Origin: Streptomyces sp. 378
Lineage (GTDB): Bacteria > Actinomycetota > Actinomycetes > Streptomycetales > Streptomycetaceae
Assembly (NCBI RefSeq): GCF_030124145.1
Contig: NZ_JASKMS010000023.1
Location: 1 to 64,000 of the forward strand
DNA: 64,000 nucleotides
Direction of reading: 5' to 3'
The position numbers were made by a program, and so were the translations under genes. This document shows, piece by piece, positions 53,051 to 62,083 of this stretch. Positions within the stretch are counted from its first letter, which is position 1; the number at the start of each line of letters is the position of its first letter. The notes beneath the pieces were generated by a model that was not told the DNA's origin, made no database searches, and saw only the letters and a program-made list of their open reading frames with translations.

Positions 53051-55435
53051 TCAGCCGTCCCACGTCCAGTCGGCGACCTCGGGCAGGTCGACGCCGTGCT
53101 CGCGGATGTACGCGTGGTGGCGCAGCCGGGCGTCCTCCATTTCCTGACGTACGGCCGCCGCGCGCACCGCGAGGCCGGGGACACGGTCGATGACGTCCAT
53201 GACCAGCCGGTAGCGGTCCAGGTCATTGCGGACCACCATGTCGAACGGTGTGGTGGTGGTGCCCATCTCCTTGTAGCCGCGCACGTGCAGGTGCTGGTGG
53301 CCGGTGCGGCGGTAGGCCAATCGGTGGATCAGCCAGGGGTAGCCGTGGTAGGCGAAGACGACCGGCTTGTCGGGGGTGAACAGGCCGTCGTACTCGAAGT
53401 CGGTCATTCCATGGGGGTGTTCCTCGCTCGGCAGCAGTCGCGCGATGTCGACGACGTTCACGACCCGGACGGCCAGCTCCGGCAGGTGGTTCCTCAGCAG
53501 CTGTGCGGCGGCCAGTACCTCCTGTGTGGGGACGTCGCCGGCTGCCGCGAGCACCACGTCCGGTTCCCGCTTGCCGCTGTCGGTGCCGGCCCAGTCCCAG
53601 ATTCCGGCGCCGCGGGCGCAGTGCGCCTCGGCCTGTTCCATGGTCAGCCAGTCGAAGCAGGGCTGTTTACCGGCGACGATGACGTTGACGTAGTCCTTGC
53701 TGCGCAGGGCGTGGTCGGCGACGGAGAGCAGGGTGTTGGCGTCCGGCGGCAGGTAGACCCGGACGGCTTCGGGGCTCTTGTTGAGGATGTGGTCGACGAA
53801 GCCGGGGTCCTGGTGGGAGAAGCCGTTGTGGTCCTGACGCCACACGTGGGAGGTGAGGAGGTAGTTGAGGGAGGTGATGGGGGCGCGCCAGGGCAGCCGG
53901 CGGGTCACGCGCAGCCACTTGATGTGCTGGTTGACCATCGAGTCGACGATGTGGACGAACGCCTCGTAGCAGGAGAACAGCCCGTGCCGGCCGGTGAGGA
54001 GGTAGCCCTCCAGCCAGCCCTGACAGGTGTGTTCGGACAGGATCTCCATCACCCGGCCGTGGCGGTCCAGGTGCTCGTCCACCTCGAGGGTGCCGGCCTG
54101 CCATGCCTTGCCGCTGGCGCCGTAGACGGCCTGGAGGCGGTTGGAAGCCGTCTCGTCGGGGCCGACCAGGCGAAAGTCGCGTCGGTCGGCGGTGTCGCGC
54201 ATGACGTTCTCGAGCAGGTCGCCGAGGACGCGGGTGGGTTCGTGCAGGGTCGCGCCCGGCTTGTCCACCGGGACGGCGTACCGCTCCAGCGGCGGCAGCG
54301 GGAGTTCGCGCACCAGCAGGCCGCCGTTGGCGTGCGGGGTCGACCCCAGCCTGCGGGTGCCGTCGGGGACACACGCCAGGACGTCGGGGCGAGGCGCTCC
54401 GTGTTCGTCGAACAGCTCCTGCGGCCGGTAGGAGCGCAGCCATTCCTCGAGCTGCCGCAGGTGGTCGGGGTTGTCCCGGACGGCGGACAGGGGGACCTGG
54501 TGGGCTCGCCAGGTCCCTTCCACGGGAAGGCCGTCGACCTCGGCGGGGCCGGTCCAGCCCTTGGGGGTGCGCAGCACGATCATCGGCCAGCGGGGCCGCT
54601 CGGTCTCCCCGTCCTCGCGGGCGGCGCGCTGAATTCCGGCGATGCGGTCGGCGGCGGTGTCCATGGCCTGGGCCATCGCGCGGTGGACGGCGGCCGGCTC
54701 GTCGCCGGTGACGTGGAGGGGTTCGTGGCCGTACCCCCTGAGGAGTTCGTCGAGTTCGGATTCCGGAAGCCGGGACAGCACCGTGGGATTGGCGATCTTG
54801 TAGCCGTTGAGGTGCAGGATCGGCAGGACGGCGCCGTCCTGCACCGGGTCCAGGAACTTGTTGGAGTGCCAGGAGGCGGCCAGCGGCCCGGTCTCCGCCT
54901 CGCCGTCACCGATGACACAGGTGACCAGCAGGCCGGGGTTGTCGAAGGCGGCGCCGTAGGCGTGCGAGAGGGCGTATCCCAGTTCCCCGCCCTCATGGAT
55001 GGAGCCGGGCGTCTCCGGAGCCACGTGACTGGGCACGCCTCCGGGAAACGAGAACTGCCGGAACAACCGAGCCATCCCGGCGGCGTCCCGAGTGATGTCC
55101 GGGTAGGTCTCCGTGTACGACCCTTCCAGCCAGGAGTTGGCCACCACGGCGGGACCCCCGTGGCCGGGGCCCCAGATGCAGAGGGCTTCCAGCCCACGGG
55201 AGTGAATGAGCCGGTTGAGGTGTGTGTACACGAGATTGAGGCCAGGTGACGTGCCCCAGTGACCGAGCAGCCGCGGTTTGACGTGCTCAGCGCGCAGCGG
55301 TTCGGTGAGCAGGGGATTGGACATCAGGTAGATCTGACCGACGGACAGGTAGTTCGCGGCACGCCAATGGGCGTCCAGCCTCCTCAATTCATCGTCTGTG
55401 AGCGAACCGGGCACCTGTTGCGAATGGACGGACAT
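53051..55435 (-). CDS. Xylulose-5-phosphate/fructose-6-phosphate phosphoketolase
   Basis: 794 residues, the normal length. YLSVGQIYL, GHWGTSPGLNLVYTHLNRLI, GPGHGGPAVVANSWLEGSYT and the thiamine-diphosphate motif GDGEAETGPLAASWHSNKF are clear. QDHNGFSHQDPGF and the C-terminal domain (ELAVRVVNVVDIARLLP, GYKEMGTTTTPFDMVVRND) are complete. It makes acetyl phosphate from sugar phosphates, a route favoured at low oxygen. ATG 55435 has AGGGA upstream. A DosR-like box lies about 91 bases upstream and a strong hairpin follows the stop. Confidence 0.95.
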   Translation of the reverse strand: MSVHSQQVPGSLTDDELRRLDAHWRAANYLSVGQIYLMSNPLLTEPLRAEHVKPRLLGHWGTSPGLNLVYTHLNRLIHSRGLEALCIWGPGHGGPAVVANSWLEGSYTETYPDITRDAAGMARLFRQFSFPGGVPSHVAPETPGSIHEGGELGYALSHAYGAAFDNPGLLVTCVIGDGEAETGPLAASWHSNKFLDPVQDGAVLPILHLNGYKIANPTVLSRLPESELDELLRGYGHEPLHVTGDEPAAVHRAMAQAMDTAADRIAGIQRAAREDGETERPRWPMIVLRTPKGWTGPAEVDGLPVEGTWRAHQVPLSAVRDNPDHLRQLEEWLRSYRPQELFDEHGAPRPDVLACVPDGTRRLGSTPHANGGLLVRELPLPPLERYAVPVDKPGATLHEPTRVLGDLLENVMRDTADRRDFRLVGPDETASNRLQAVYGASGKAWQAGTLEVDEHLDRHGRVMEILSEHTCQGWLEGYLLTGRHGLFSCYEAFVHIVDSMVNQHIKWLRVTRRLPWRAPITSLNYLLTSHVWRQDHNGFSHQDPGFVDHILNKSPEAVRVYLPPDANTLLSVADHALRSKDYVNVIVAGKQPCFDWLTMEQAEAHCARGAGIWDWAGTDSGKREPDVVLAAAGDVPTQEVLAAAQLLRNHLPELAVRVVNVVDIARLLPSEEHPHGMTDFEYDGLFTPDKPVVFAYHGYPWLIHRLAYRRTGHQHLHVRGYKEMGTTTTPFDMVVRNDLDRYRLVMDVIDRVPGLAVRAAAVRQEMEDARLRHHAYIREHGVDLPEVADWTWDG

Positions 55436-55525
55436 GCTGGGTTCCCTTGCGGATCGATGGTTCGGCCGACGGAGGGTTCTGCGAAGTCTTTTGTCCCAGC
55501 CTCCCCCGTTCACCGGGTGCCCGAC

Positions 55526-55542
55526 AGGGCCGACCGGGCCCT
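55526..55542. promoter_or_regulatory. DosR/DevR-like box upstream of phosphoketolase
   Basis: AGGGCC-GACCG-GGCCCT, arms of six with a five-base centre, about 91 bases upstream of the start at 55435. One base longer than the other boxes of this region. Confidence 0.5.
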
Positions 55543-55746
55543 TTTGTACACACCGCTTGGGGTGACCCGGTGTTCGATCGCGTCGGGGCATCGACTCCTT
55601 CACCCACAGACCACCGAGCGCTTGAGGACACCACGCTCCATCAGCGGCGTCGCGCCAACTCACTTGCCGTAGGAACGGGTGTGCGATGGAAGAGGCGTGG
55701 TGTGTCCTCGCACCTGTTCACCTTCACGTTCACCGTTGGTCCGGAG

Positions 55747-55790
55747 ACCTCCGGGCCGACCGGGGGGCTTGTCCCGGCCCGCCCGGAGGT
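55747..55790. terminator. Hairpin downstream of the RG lyase gene
   Basis: ACCTCCGGGC (55747-55756) pairs with GCCCGGAGGT (55781-55790). It begins 33 bases past the lyase stop on its strand. The 24-base interior contains further complementary GGCCG/CGGCC pairs. Confidence 0.65.
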
Positions 55791-55823
55791 GCGGTTCCCG
55801 CCCCGGGTGCCGACGGGGCGCCG

Positions 55824-58136
55824 TCAGCGCACGTAGACGTTGGGCTGCGGCGGGCGACTCATGCCGGCGCCGAGGAAGTAGCTGGGGTGGGGCGGCTGGT
55901 TGTAGGCGGTGTTCTGCCAGGCCAGAGCGGTGCGGTACTGGGCGTCGTGAGCCAGGGTGTGCAGTTTGGTGGTCGTGGGGGTGGACGTGGCGTAGATGCG
56001 CAGGGCGTTGTTGCCGGAGTGGCGCCAGATGACTTCCTCGCGCCAGTCGCCGAAGAGGTCGCCCGAGAGCACCGGGGTGGACTTGGAGCCGTTGCTGGAG
56101 GCCACGCCGCTGCCGGTGAGCAGCCGGGTGTCGCCGCCGGTGCCGTACTTGTCGATCTGGGTGCCGTTCAGCAGTTCGCGCACCGGGTCGGCGTCCCACC
56201 AGGCGAGGAAGTTCGCCGAGGACGGGTTGCGGCCGACGTTGCCGCCGGAGGCGTTGCGCAGGTTGTTCATGTTCGGGCCGGAGCCCCAGAACTCGGCGCC
56301 CGCGTTGCCGGCGTGGATGTCACCGGCCACGCCGCGGCCCGGTCCCTCGGCGCCACTGGTGGGGGTGCGGTGGATGACCTGTCCGGTGCGGGCGTCGTGC
56401 AGGTCGGAGCCGGGCTGGTTGCTCGACTCGTGGATGGAGAAGACCTCCAGCCCGGCGCGGTTGGGCACGAAGTCGCCGACGTGCAGGGCGTCGCCGTGGC
56501 CGTAGCCCGTGGCGTACATCAGGCGGCCGTTGTCGTCGATGGTCGCGGAGCCGTAGACGATCTCCTGGCGGCCGTCGGCGTCGACGTCGGCGATGGACAG
56601 CTGGTGGTTGCCCTGGCCGTGCGCGGCGCCGTTGCCCGAGGCGTTGGAGTCGAACGTCCAGCGCTTGACGAGCTGCCCGTTGCGGAAGTCCCAGGCGGCG
56701 ATGACCGCGCGGGTGTAGTAGCCGCGGGCCATGATCAGGGACGGGCGCTGTCCGTCCAGGTACGCGGTGCCGGCCAGGAAGCGGTCCGCGCGGTTGCCGT
56801 AGTTGTCGCCCCAGGAGGAGACGTTGCCGCGCGGCGGGTCGTAGGTGACGGTGGACATCGCGGCGCCGGTCAGACCGTTGAACATGGTCAGGTACTCGGG
56901 CCCGGCCAGGATGTAGCCGCTGGAGTTGCGGTGGTCGGCGCCCGCGTTGCCGATGACCGTGCCCTGGCCGTCGCGTGTGGCGTCCGCCGTCTTCATGGCC
57001 ACCTCGGACCGGCCGTCACCGTCGTAGTCGTACACCTGGAACTGGGTGTAGTGCGCCCCGGCCCGGATGTTGCGACCGAGATCGATGCGCCACAACCGCT
57101 GGCCGCTCAGCCGGTAGGCGTCGATGTAGACGTTGCCGGTCACGCCGGACTGCGAGTTGTCCTTCGCGTTGCTCGGGTCCCACTTGACGATCAGCTCGTA
57201 CTGCCCGTCGCCGTCCACGTCACCCGGGCTGGCCTCCACCGGCGTGTAACCCGAACCGGGCGAAGACAGCGGCACGTCGAGGTGGTTGCCTCCGGTGAAA
57301 CGCAGCGAGGACTCCGATGCCGGCTGCTCCGTGCCGTTCACCACCGCGCGCACGGTGTACGAGGCATCCGAAGGGGCGCCGTTGTCCAGGTAGTTGGTGG
57401 AGTCGGTGACCGGTGAGCCGTTCACCTTCGTGCCATTGCGGTACACGTGGAACGCCGTGTCGTAGCTCTCGGTGCCCAACAGCCGCCAGGACACCAGATT
57501 GCCCGAGCCCGAACGCACCGAGACCAGACCCCGGTTCAGGTCCTCCATCTGCAGGGCCTCACCGGCCGGCGGATCGGGATCCGCGCCGCCGCCGGTCTTC
57601 ACCAGCCGCCACTGCTGGTTGAAGCCGTCGTTGTCCTCGTACTGGGAGATCCGGGCACCGTCTTCCGTCGACCGCTCCCAGACGTCCAGCGCCTTGCCGC
57701 TGTTGCGGTTGATCAGCTGCACATACTGGCTGTCGATGTCGACCACGCTGAACTGCTGATGGACGGCGTTGTTGTCCGTCCACTGCAGCAGGTTCGCGCC
57801 GTTGGCCGTGGACCCACCCTCCACGTCGAGCACCTTGCCACTGTGCCGGGCCTTGATCCGGTAGTACCCGCTGCCCGAATCGACGAACTGGAACTGCTGG
57901 TTGGCGGCGGTTCCAGGGGTCCGCTGGACGACTTCGGCTCCGTCGGCGGTGGAGCCCCCCGATACTTCGACGGCCTTGCCGCTGTGGCGTGAGATCAGTT
58001 GGTAGGAGGCGGACGTATCGATCACGGCCGCGCTCGCGACGGCCGCGGGCAGGGCGACCAGTGAGACGGCGGCCAGCAAGGCCGCCAGCAAGAACATGAT
58101 CGGCCCGCGCGTTCTTCGCAGACTTCGGACGGACAT
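55824..58136 (-). CDS. Secreted PL11 rhamnogalacturonan lyase with ricin-type lectin domain
   Basis: 770 residues. A signal peptide with RSLRRTRG, a hydrophobic core and ASA cleavage near residue 36 leads to a ricin-type beta-trefoil (about 40-185, with SGKAVEVSGGSTADGAEVVQ and repeats ending QQF/QQW). Then comes the family 11 lyase: a beta domain (NRGLVSVRSGSGNLVSWRLL) and the propeller with metal-binding DGDGQYELIVKWDPSNAKDN and YDYDGDGRSEVAMKTAD. It cleaves the rhamnogalacturonan I backbone outside the cell. AAGGAG precedes ATG 58136. Two LacI-type boxes lie upstream. Confidence 0.93.
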   Translation of the reverse strand: MSVRSLRRTRGPIMFLLAALLAAVSLVALPAAVASAAVIDTSASYQLISRHSGKAVEVSGGSTADGAEVVQRTPGTAANQQFQFVDSGSGYYRIKARHSGKVLDVEGGSTANGANLLQWTDNNAVHQQFSVVDIDSQYVQLINRNSGKALDVWERSTEDGARISQYEDNDGFNQQWRLVKTGGGADPDPPAGEALQMEDLNRGLVSVRSGSGNLVSWRLLGTESYDTAFHVYRNGTKVNGSPVTDSTNYLDNGAPSDASYTVRAVVNGTEQPASESSLRFTGGNHLDVPLSSPGSGYTPVEASPGDVDGDGQYELIVKWDPSNAKDNSQSGVTGNVYIDAYRLSGQRLWRIDLGRNIRAGAHYTQFQVYDYDGDGRSEVAMKTADATRDGQGTVIGNAGADHRNSSGYILAGPEYLTMFNGLTGAAMSTVTYDPPRGNVSSWGDNYGNRADRFLAGTAYLDGQRPSLIMARGYYTRAVIAAWDFRNGQLVKRWTFDSNASGNGAAHGQGNHQLSIADVDADGRQEIVYGSATIDDNGRLMYATGYGHGDALHVGDFVPNRAGLEVFSIHESSNQPGSDLHDARTGQVIHRTPTSGAEGPGRGVAGDIHAGNAGAEFWGSGPNMNNLRNASGGNVGRNPSSANFLAWWDADPVRELLNGTQIDKYGTGGDTRLLTGSGVASSNGSKSTPVLSGDLFGDWREEVIWRHSGNNALRIYATSTPTTTKLHTLAHDAQYRTALAWQNTAYNQPPHPSYFLGAGMSRPPQPNVYVR

Positions 58137-58190
58137 GTGCGGCTCCTTCACGAGGGCGGGCAAGGGCTTGCAGGGGCCCGGCACCATGGA

Positions 58191-58202
58191 TGAAACGATT
58201 CA
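58191..58202. promoter_or_regulatory. LacI-type operator-like sequence
   Basis: TGAAACGATTCA, an imperfect palindrome with TGAA/TTCA arms and a CG in the centre as in LacI-family operators. It lies 55 bases upstream of the lyase start, in a good position to repress it. Confidence 0.5.
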
Positions 58203-58241
58203 CCTTTGCCGTTCACGAGGGACAGGTCTTGCTCGGGACGA

Positions 58242-58257
58242 GTGGGAGCGCTCCCAC
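58242..58257. promoter_or_regulatory. Perfect CebR-like box
   Basis: GTGGGAGCGCTCCCAC, a perfect 16-base palindrome containing TGGGAGCGCTCCCA, the sequence bound by the cello-oligosaccharide repressor CebR in Streptomyces. It lies 106 bases upstream of the lyase start. Other LacI-family repressors recognise close variants, so assignment to CebR is probable rather than certain. Confidence 0.75.
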
Positions 58258-59438
58258 TGAGGCTAGAAGGGGCCATCAGGGGCGGCAAGACCTATGCGCC
58301 GACTGAATGTCGCAATCTGTTTGATCAAGTGGTTTCCAGGTTGCGGGTCACGATTGACTGTCCCCGCATGTGACCCGTTCACGCAGGCGCGTCAAATGAC
58401 CTCAACCTGCAAGTAGGGGCGGCCACTGCCGGATCAGGACTGCCTCCCGCCCTGCGGCGGGACTCTGGAGCCTGACGGGCCGATGCCTTGCCGTACGGCG
58501 GGCGCCTGAGTACCGTCCTCAATTGTCAACAGAACCGAAAGAACCTCAACGGCCTCTCCGACGCCACGACGGCGAGCCGCACGCGGCGCGACAGGACCTG
58601 TCAGGCCAGGGCAGGACGACGCGCCGGTCTCGCAACTCGGCGGATCCACCCCCTGAGGACGTACTCACGAAATCCCGTCACGGGCTGCTTTGTCATGGAC
58701 GCATCTTCCCGTCCAGGGCTCATCCGCTCGCCCGGGCGGGCTGCGGACACGCCTACACGAGGAGGAACAGAGTGCGATCACGAACCACCGAGAACGCACC
58801 GCCGGGAGAACCCGGCCCAGGCCCCGGCGCGGCGGAGTGCGCCGCCCGGCAACAGTGTCAACGGCGGGAGGCGCCCGGGTCCGCTCCGGGCCCGATGCGG
58901 GGCACACCGGACGGCGCCCGTGGGAAGTGCGCTCCTTTTCCCTGGCCTGCGCCCTCCAGTTCGGCCCCGGACTCGGCCCTCCGCGTGCTCCAGTCCAGTT
59001 TGGCGACGTCAACGCCCTGCTGCGTGAGCGGGTGACGCGCCGGGTGGGCCTGGGCCGGAGCGGCGAGCCCGCCCTGCCGGGGCCTTGTGGGGTTCGCGCC
59101 GCCGGTTACGGGGTCGCGTCCCACGAGGTGGTGCAGGGATCAAGGCCCACAGGTTCCGGTACGAGGACCGCGGCGATCCACCTCGTGGCCGCAGCCCGCG
59201 AAGCATCCCGCCGACGCCGGGTGACCGTACGGTCCGGCGGACTCGCCGTCTCCGACCTGCGGATTCCGGTGACTTGATCCCCTGCACCACCTGGCGGGAC
59301 GCCACCGGCTACGTGCCTCGCCGCGTTACCGAACCGCCCGGGTGCGGACAGGTACGACTGGCGGTCCGGCGCCCTTCGATGCACCCTCCCGCAGGCACCT
59401 GGGGGAGAAGCGAGCCACTCCGACAGGAGGAGTAAGCA
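58258..59438. other. 1.2-kb region without convincing genes
   Basis: Open frames exist in several phases but none has a recognisable domain, consistent start and good composition. One, from GTG 58771 after GAGGAGGA, reads a Pro/Gly/Arg-rich chain to TGA at 59035 and looks like decayed sequence. An inverted repeat CGGGTCAC/GTGACCCG lies at 58344-58377. A 187-bp inverted-repeat-bounded element lies at 59116-59302. The right end holds the leader of the GH53 gene with AGGAGG at 59425. Confidence 0.5.
59116..59302. repeat. 187-bp element bounded by a ~29-bp inverted repeat
   Basis: GCGTCCC-ACG-AGGTGGTGCAGGGATCAAG (59116-59144) recurs inverted at 59273-59302 as GCGTCCC-GCC-AGGTGGTGCAGGGGATCAAG. 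The arms differ at two of three central bases and by one extra G. The 128-base interior has no open frame of note. The shape fits a MITE-like element or two inverted gene fragments. Confidence 0.6.
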
Positions 59439-61814
59439 ATGATGCGAAGACACCCGGTCCGCACGGCACTCGGCATCACGACCGCCGTCATTCTGGCTTG
59501 CGGCGCAGCGGCATTCGGGCCGGCTGCCCCGGCCTCCGCGCAGTACGGCAAGGCCGAGATCTCGCCGATCGAGAGCGACATCAGTGCCAAAGACTGGGCG
59601 AGCGTCGACGTCAGCAGCGGAGCGTCCACCGCCGACCTGGCGATCGACCAGGACGACCAAACCGCGTGGATGGCGGACGGTACGCCCGGGAACCAGTGGC
59701 TGACCCTCGATCTGGGCGGCGCCTACGACAACGTCAGGAAGGTCGAGGTCGTCTTTCCGGGCACCGGGGCCGCCTACCAGTACGTGGTCGAGTCGTCAGC
59801 GGACGGCGACAGTTGGCAGGTCATCGCCGACCACTCGGCCAACCACCAGCCCACTCGCGGATCGGTCGACCTCTTCACCCGGCCGGGGACGAGATTCGTA
59901 CGGGTGACGTTCACGGGAGCCTCGCCCGGTGCAACCCTGGGCATCAGTGAACTCAGCGTCTACAACTATCTGCGCGGTGACCTGATCCTCGGCGCCGACG
60001 CCTCCTGGGTGGACAACGACGTCGCCGAAGGACGCGAGTACTGGGTGAGTCCGACCGAGGAGGACCGAGGTGCGGGTCCCCACCTGCTCGACGTGCTCCA
60101 GGACCGTGGCGTCGAGTACGCCCGGCTGCGGGTCTTCAACGAGCCTCGCAGCGAATCCTCGGGCGACGTACTGGCCGTCCCGTACCAAGGCCCCGCGCGG
60201 TCACTCGAGGTCTCCGAGTGGATCAAGGCCGAACGGGACATGGGCCTGGGGATCGACCTCCACTACGCGGACTCGTGGGCCGACCCGGCCAAGCAGCCGA
60301 AGCCGCGGGCGTGGGCCGGGCTGGAGTTCGACGACCTGACCCAGGCTGTGTACGACTACACCTACGACTACGTCGGGCAGTTGATCGAGCAGGGCACGAC
60401 GCCGGACAAGGTCGCGATCGGCAACGAGATCGTCAACGGCTTCCTGTACGGAAGTGAGGCCGCGTTGATCGGCACCACCGATCCGGCGTACTTCCGGAAC
60501 CAGCCGGAGATCTACCAGTCGCGGCCCGGCGGTGGCCTGCTCTGGAAGTACTGGGGCTCCGACGACCCGGAGGAGCAGCGGCTCTACGAAGAGGCGTGGG
60601 ACCGGTTCACGACGCTGTCCGCGGCGGGGATCCGCGCGGTCCGCGATGTGTCGGCCGACCGGGGGGAGGACATCGACGTCGAGACGCACATCATCATCGG
60701 CAAGGATCGGGGCGCCAAGACGCTCGAGTTCTGGGACCAGTACCTGACCCGGGTGAACGCCAAGGGCGCCGACCCGGACGTGCTCGCCCATTCGTACTAC
60801 CCGGAGTGGCACGGGTCGCCGGACCACTACGAGCGCAATCTCCACGCGGTGGCGGCGGCGCACCCGGGGTACGGGATCGAGATCGCCGAGACCTCGTACC
60901 CGGCGTCGGGCGGCGGCGGGGCCCCGATGCCCAACTCGTCGTACCCGCGGACCGTTCAGGGTCAGGCGGATGCCCTTCAGCGCGTGTTCCAGATCGCCAA
61001 CGACATCCCGGACAACCGGGGCTTGGGCGTGCTGGCGTGGGAGCCGGCGAGATGGCAGTCCCTGTTCACCGCCGTACCGGGCATGACGCGCACCTGGGAG
61101 CCGAACGCGTCGATCGACATCTTCACCAAGAGTCGCGCCTCCCACGTGGTGGAGGACACCGTGTACGCGTCCGCGCCGGTCGGCGACGAGGTCGTGCTGC
61201 CGGATTCGGTCCGCGTGCTGACCACGGCCGACGGTTCGACCGAGCCGGTCCCGGTGGAATGGAACCCGGTACCGGACGGCGCCACCGACACGGCCGGCCG
61301 GCTCACGGTCCACGGCTCCACCGAGTACGGTCCGGTGACGGCGATGCTCGACGTGGTCGAAACGTATGCCGGACTCGACTGCGACCGGGTAATCACCGGT
61401 CGGCACTCCGGGCCCCTGACGGTGACCGAGGGTGCGACCTGCCTGAACGGAGCGACGGTGTCGGGCCCGGTGTCGGTGCGGGCCGGCGCCTCGCTCCAGG
61501 TGGACGGTGCGGTGATCGCCGGTCCGGTGCGGGCCGACGGCGCGGCGGGGGTGGTGATCTGCGACAGCCGGATCTCCGGCCCGGTGACGTTGTCCGGGAC
61601 CTCGTCGGTGACGATCGGCAACCCGGTGCTGGGCTGTGCTCAGAATGCGATCGCGGGCCCGGTGACGGTGACGCGGACGCGTGGGTGGAACGTGATCGCA
61701 GGGAACACGATCAACGGCCCGCTGACGTGCGGGGAAAACGCTCAGCCACCGGTGAACAACGGATCGGCCAACAGGGTGAGAGGTCCGAAATCCGGGCAGT
61801 GCCGCGACCTGTAG
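59439..61814 (+). CDS. Secreted GH53 arabinogalactan endo-beta-1,4-galactanase with F5/8C and C-terminal repeat domain
   Basis: 791 residues. The signal peptide is cleaved near ASA at residue ~34. An F5/8C-type carbohydrate-binding domain (about 50-180; NQWLTLDLGGAYDNVRKVEV, GTRFVRVTFTG) precedes the GH53 barrel (about 185-570) with acid/base Glu in VAIGNEIVNGF and nucleophile Glu in IEIAETSYP. An Ig-like segment (EVVLPDSVRVLTTADG) leads to a C-terminal stretch with repeated GPV units of about 20 residues (LNGATVSGPVSV, DGAVIAGPVRA, DSRISGPVTL), probably a beta-solenoid. It degrades galactan side chains of pectin, complementing the lyase at 55824. AGGAGG precedes ATG 59439. Confidence 0.93.
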   Translation: MMRRHPVRTALGITTAVILACGAAAFGPAAPASAQYGKAEISPIESDISAKDWASVDVSSGASTADLAIDQDDQTAWMADGTPGNQWLTLDLGGAYDNVRKVEVVFPGTGAAYQYVVESSADGDSWQVIADHSANHQPTRGSVDLFTRPGTRFVRVTFTGASPGATLGISELSVYNYLRGDLILGADASWVDNDVAEGREYWVSPTEEDRGAGPHLLDVLQDRGVEYARLRVFNEPRSESSGDVLAVPYQGPARSLEVSEWIKAERDMGLGIDLHYADSWADPAKQPKPRAWAGLEFDDLTQAVYDYTYDYVGQLIEQGTTPDKVAIGNEIVNGFLYGSEAALIGTTDPAYFRNQPEIYQSRPGGGLLWKYWGSDDPEEQRLYEEAWDRFTTLSAAGIRAVRDVSADRGEDIDVETHIIIGKDRGAKTLEFWDQYLTRVNAKGADPDVLAHSYYPEWHGSPDHYERNLHAVAAAHPGYGIEIAETSYPASGGGGAPMPNSSYPRTVQGQADALQRVFQIANDIPDNRGLGVLAWEPARWQSLFTAVPGMTRTWEPNASIDIFTKSRASHVVEDTVYASAPVGDEVVLPDSVRVLTTADGSTEPVPVEWNPVPDGATDTAGRLTVHGSTEYGPVTAMLDVVETYAGLDCDRVITGRHSGPLTVTEGATCLNGATVSGPVSVRAGASLQVDGAVIAGPVRADGAAGVVICDSRISGPVTLSGTSSVTIGNPVLGCAQNAIAGPVTVTRTRGWNVIAGNTINGPLTCGENAQPPVNNGSANRVRGPKSGQCRDL

Positions 61815-61838
61815 CGACCTGACGTCCGGCTGTTCCGT

Positions 61839-61882
61839 GAGCGCTGCCTCGCCGGGGGGCCCGGCCCGGCCGGGCAGCGCTC
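61839..61882. terminator. Hairpin after the galactanase gene
   Basis: GAGCGCTGCC (61839-61848) pairs perfectly with GGCAGCGCTC (61873-61882), and the interior is also GC-rich and self-complementary. It starts 25 bases after the stop of the GH53 gene. Confidence 0.75.
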
Positions 61883-61945
61883 TCGTCCGGAGTGCCCCGC
61901 GTCCCGCGTCGACGGCGCTGCGTCGGCGGCGGCTTGGCAGGTGTC

Positions 61946-61991
61946 TTGACAACCAGGGGCACAAAAGAAAGTCTGTTGCGTATAGAGATGC
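61946..61991 (+). promoter_or_regulatory. Possible promoter/operator of the serine deaminase gene
   Basis: TTGACA at 61946-61951 is a consensus -35 hexamer in an unusually AT-rich patch. No good -10 lies at 17 bases, but TATAGA is at 61981. GTTGCGTATAGAG (61975-61987) resembles IclR-family operators known from amino-acid genes of actinomycetes. Tentative. Confidence 0.3.
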
Positions 61992-62083
61992 TGGTTGCCT
62001 CATCAGAAACCAAGTGTCCACGGTCGAGGGGGTCTCGCTCGCACCTCCAGGCCGCACCCGCGCGCAGACAAGGGAGCCCGCTC

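Larger units (their letters stand above)
55436..55823. other. Region between phosphoketolase start and RG-lyase end
   Basis: About 390 bases without a gene. It contains the phosphoketolase promoter region with a DosR-like box (55526-55542) and, towards the right, a hairpin (55747-55790) that probably terminates the rhamnogalacturonan lyase transcript. Confidence 0.6.

Noticed and set aside
52865..55249. A 794-codon plus-strand frame opposite phosphoketolase
   Set aside because: Antisense shadow of a fully conserved phosphoketolase.
61815..62083. Glycine or other riboswitch upstream of the serine deaminase
   Set aside because: No glycine-aptamer-like paired elements could be made out; only a GH53 terminator, a possible -35 and an IclR-like motif.
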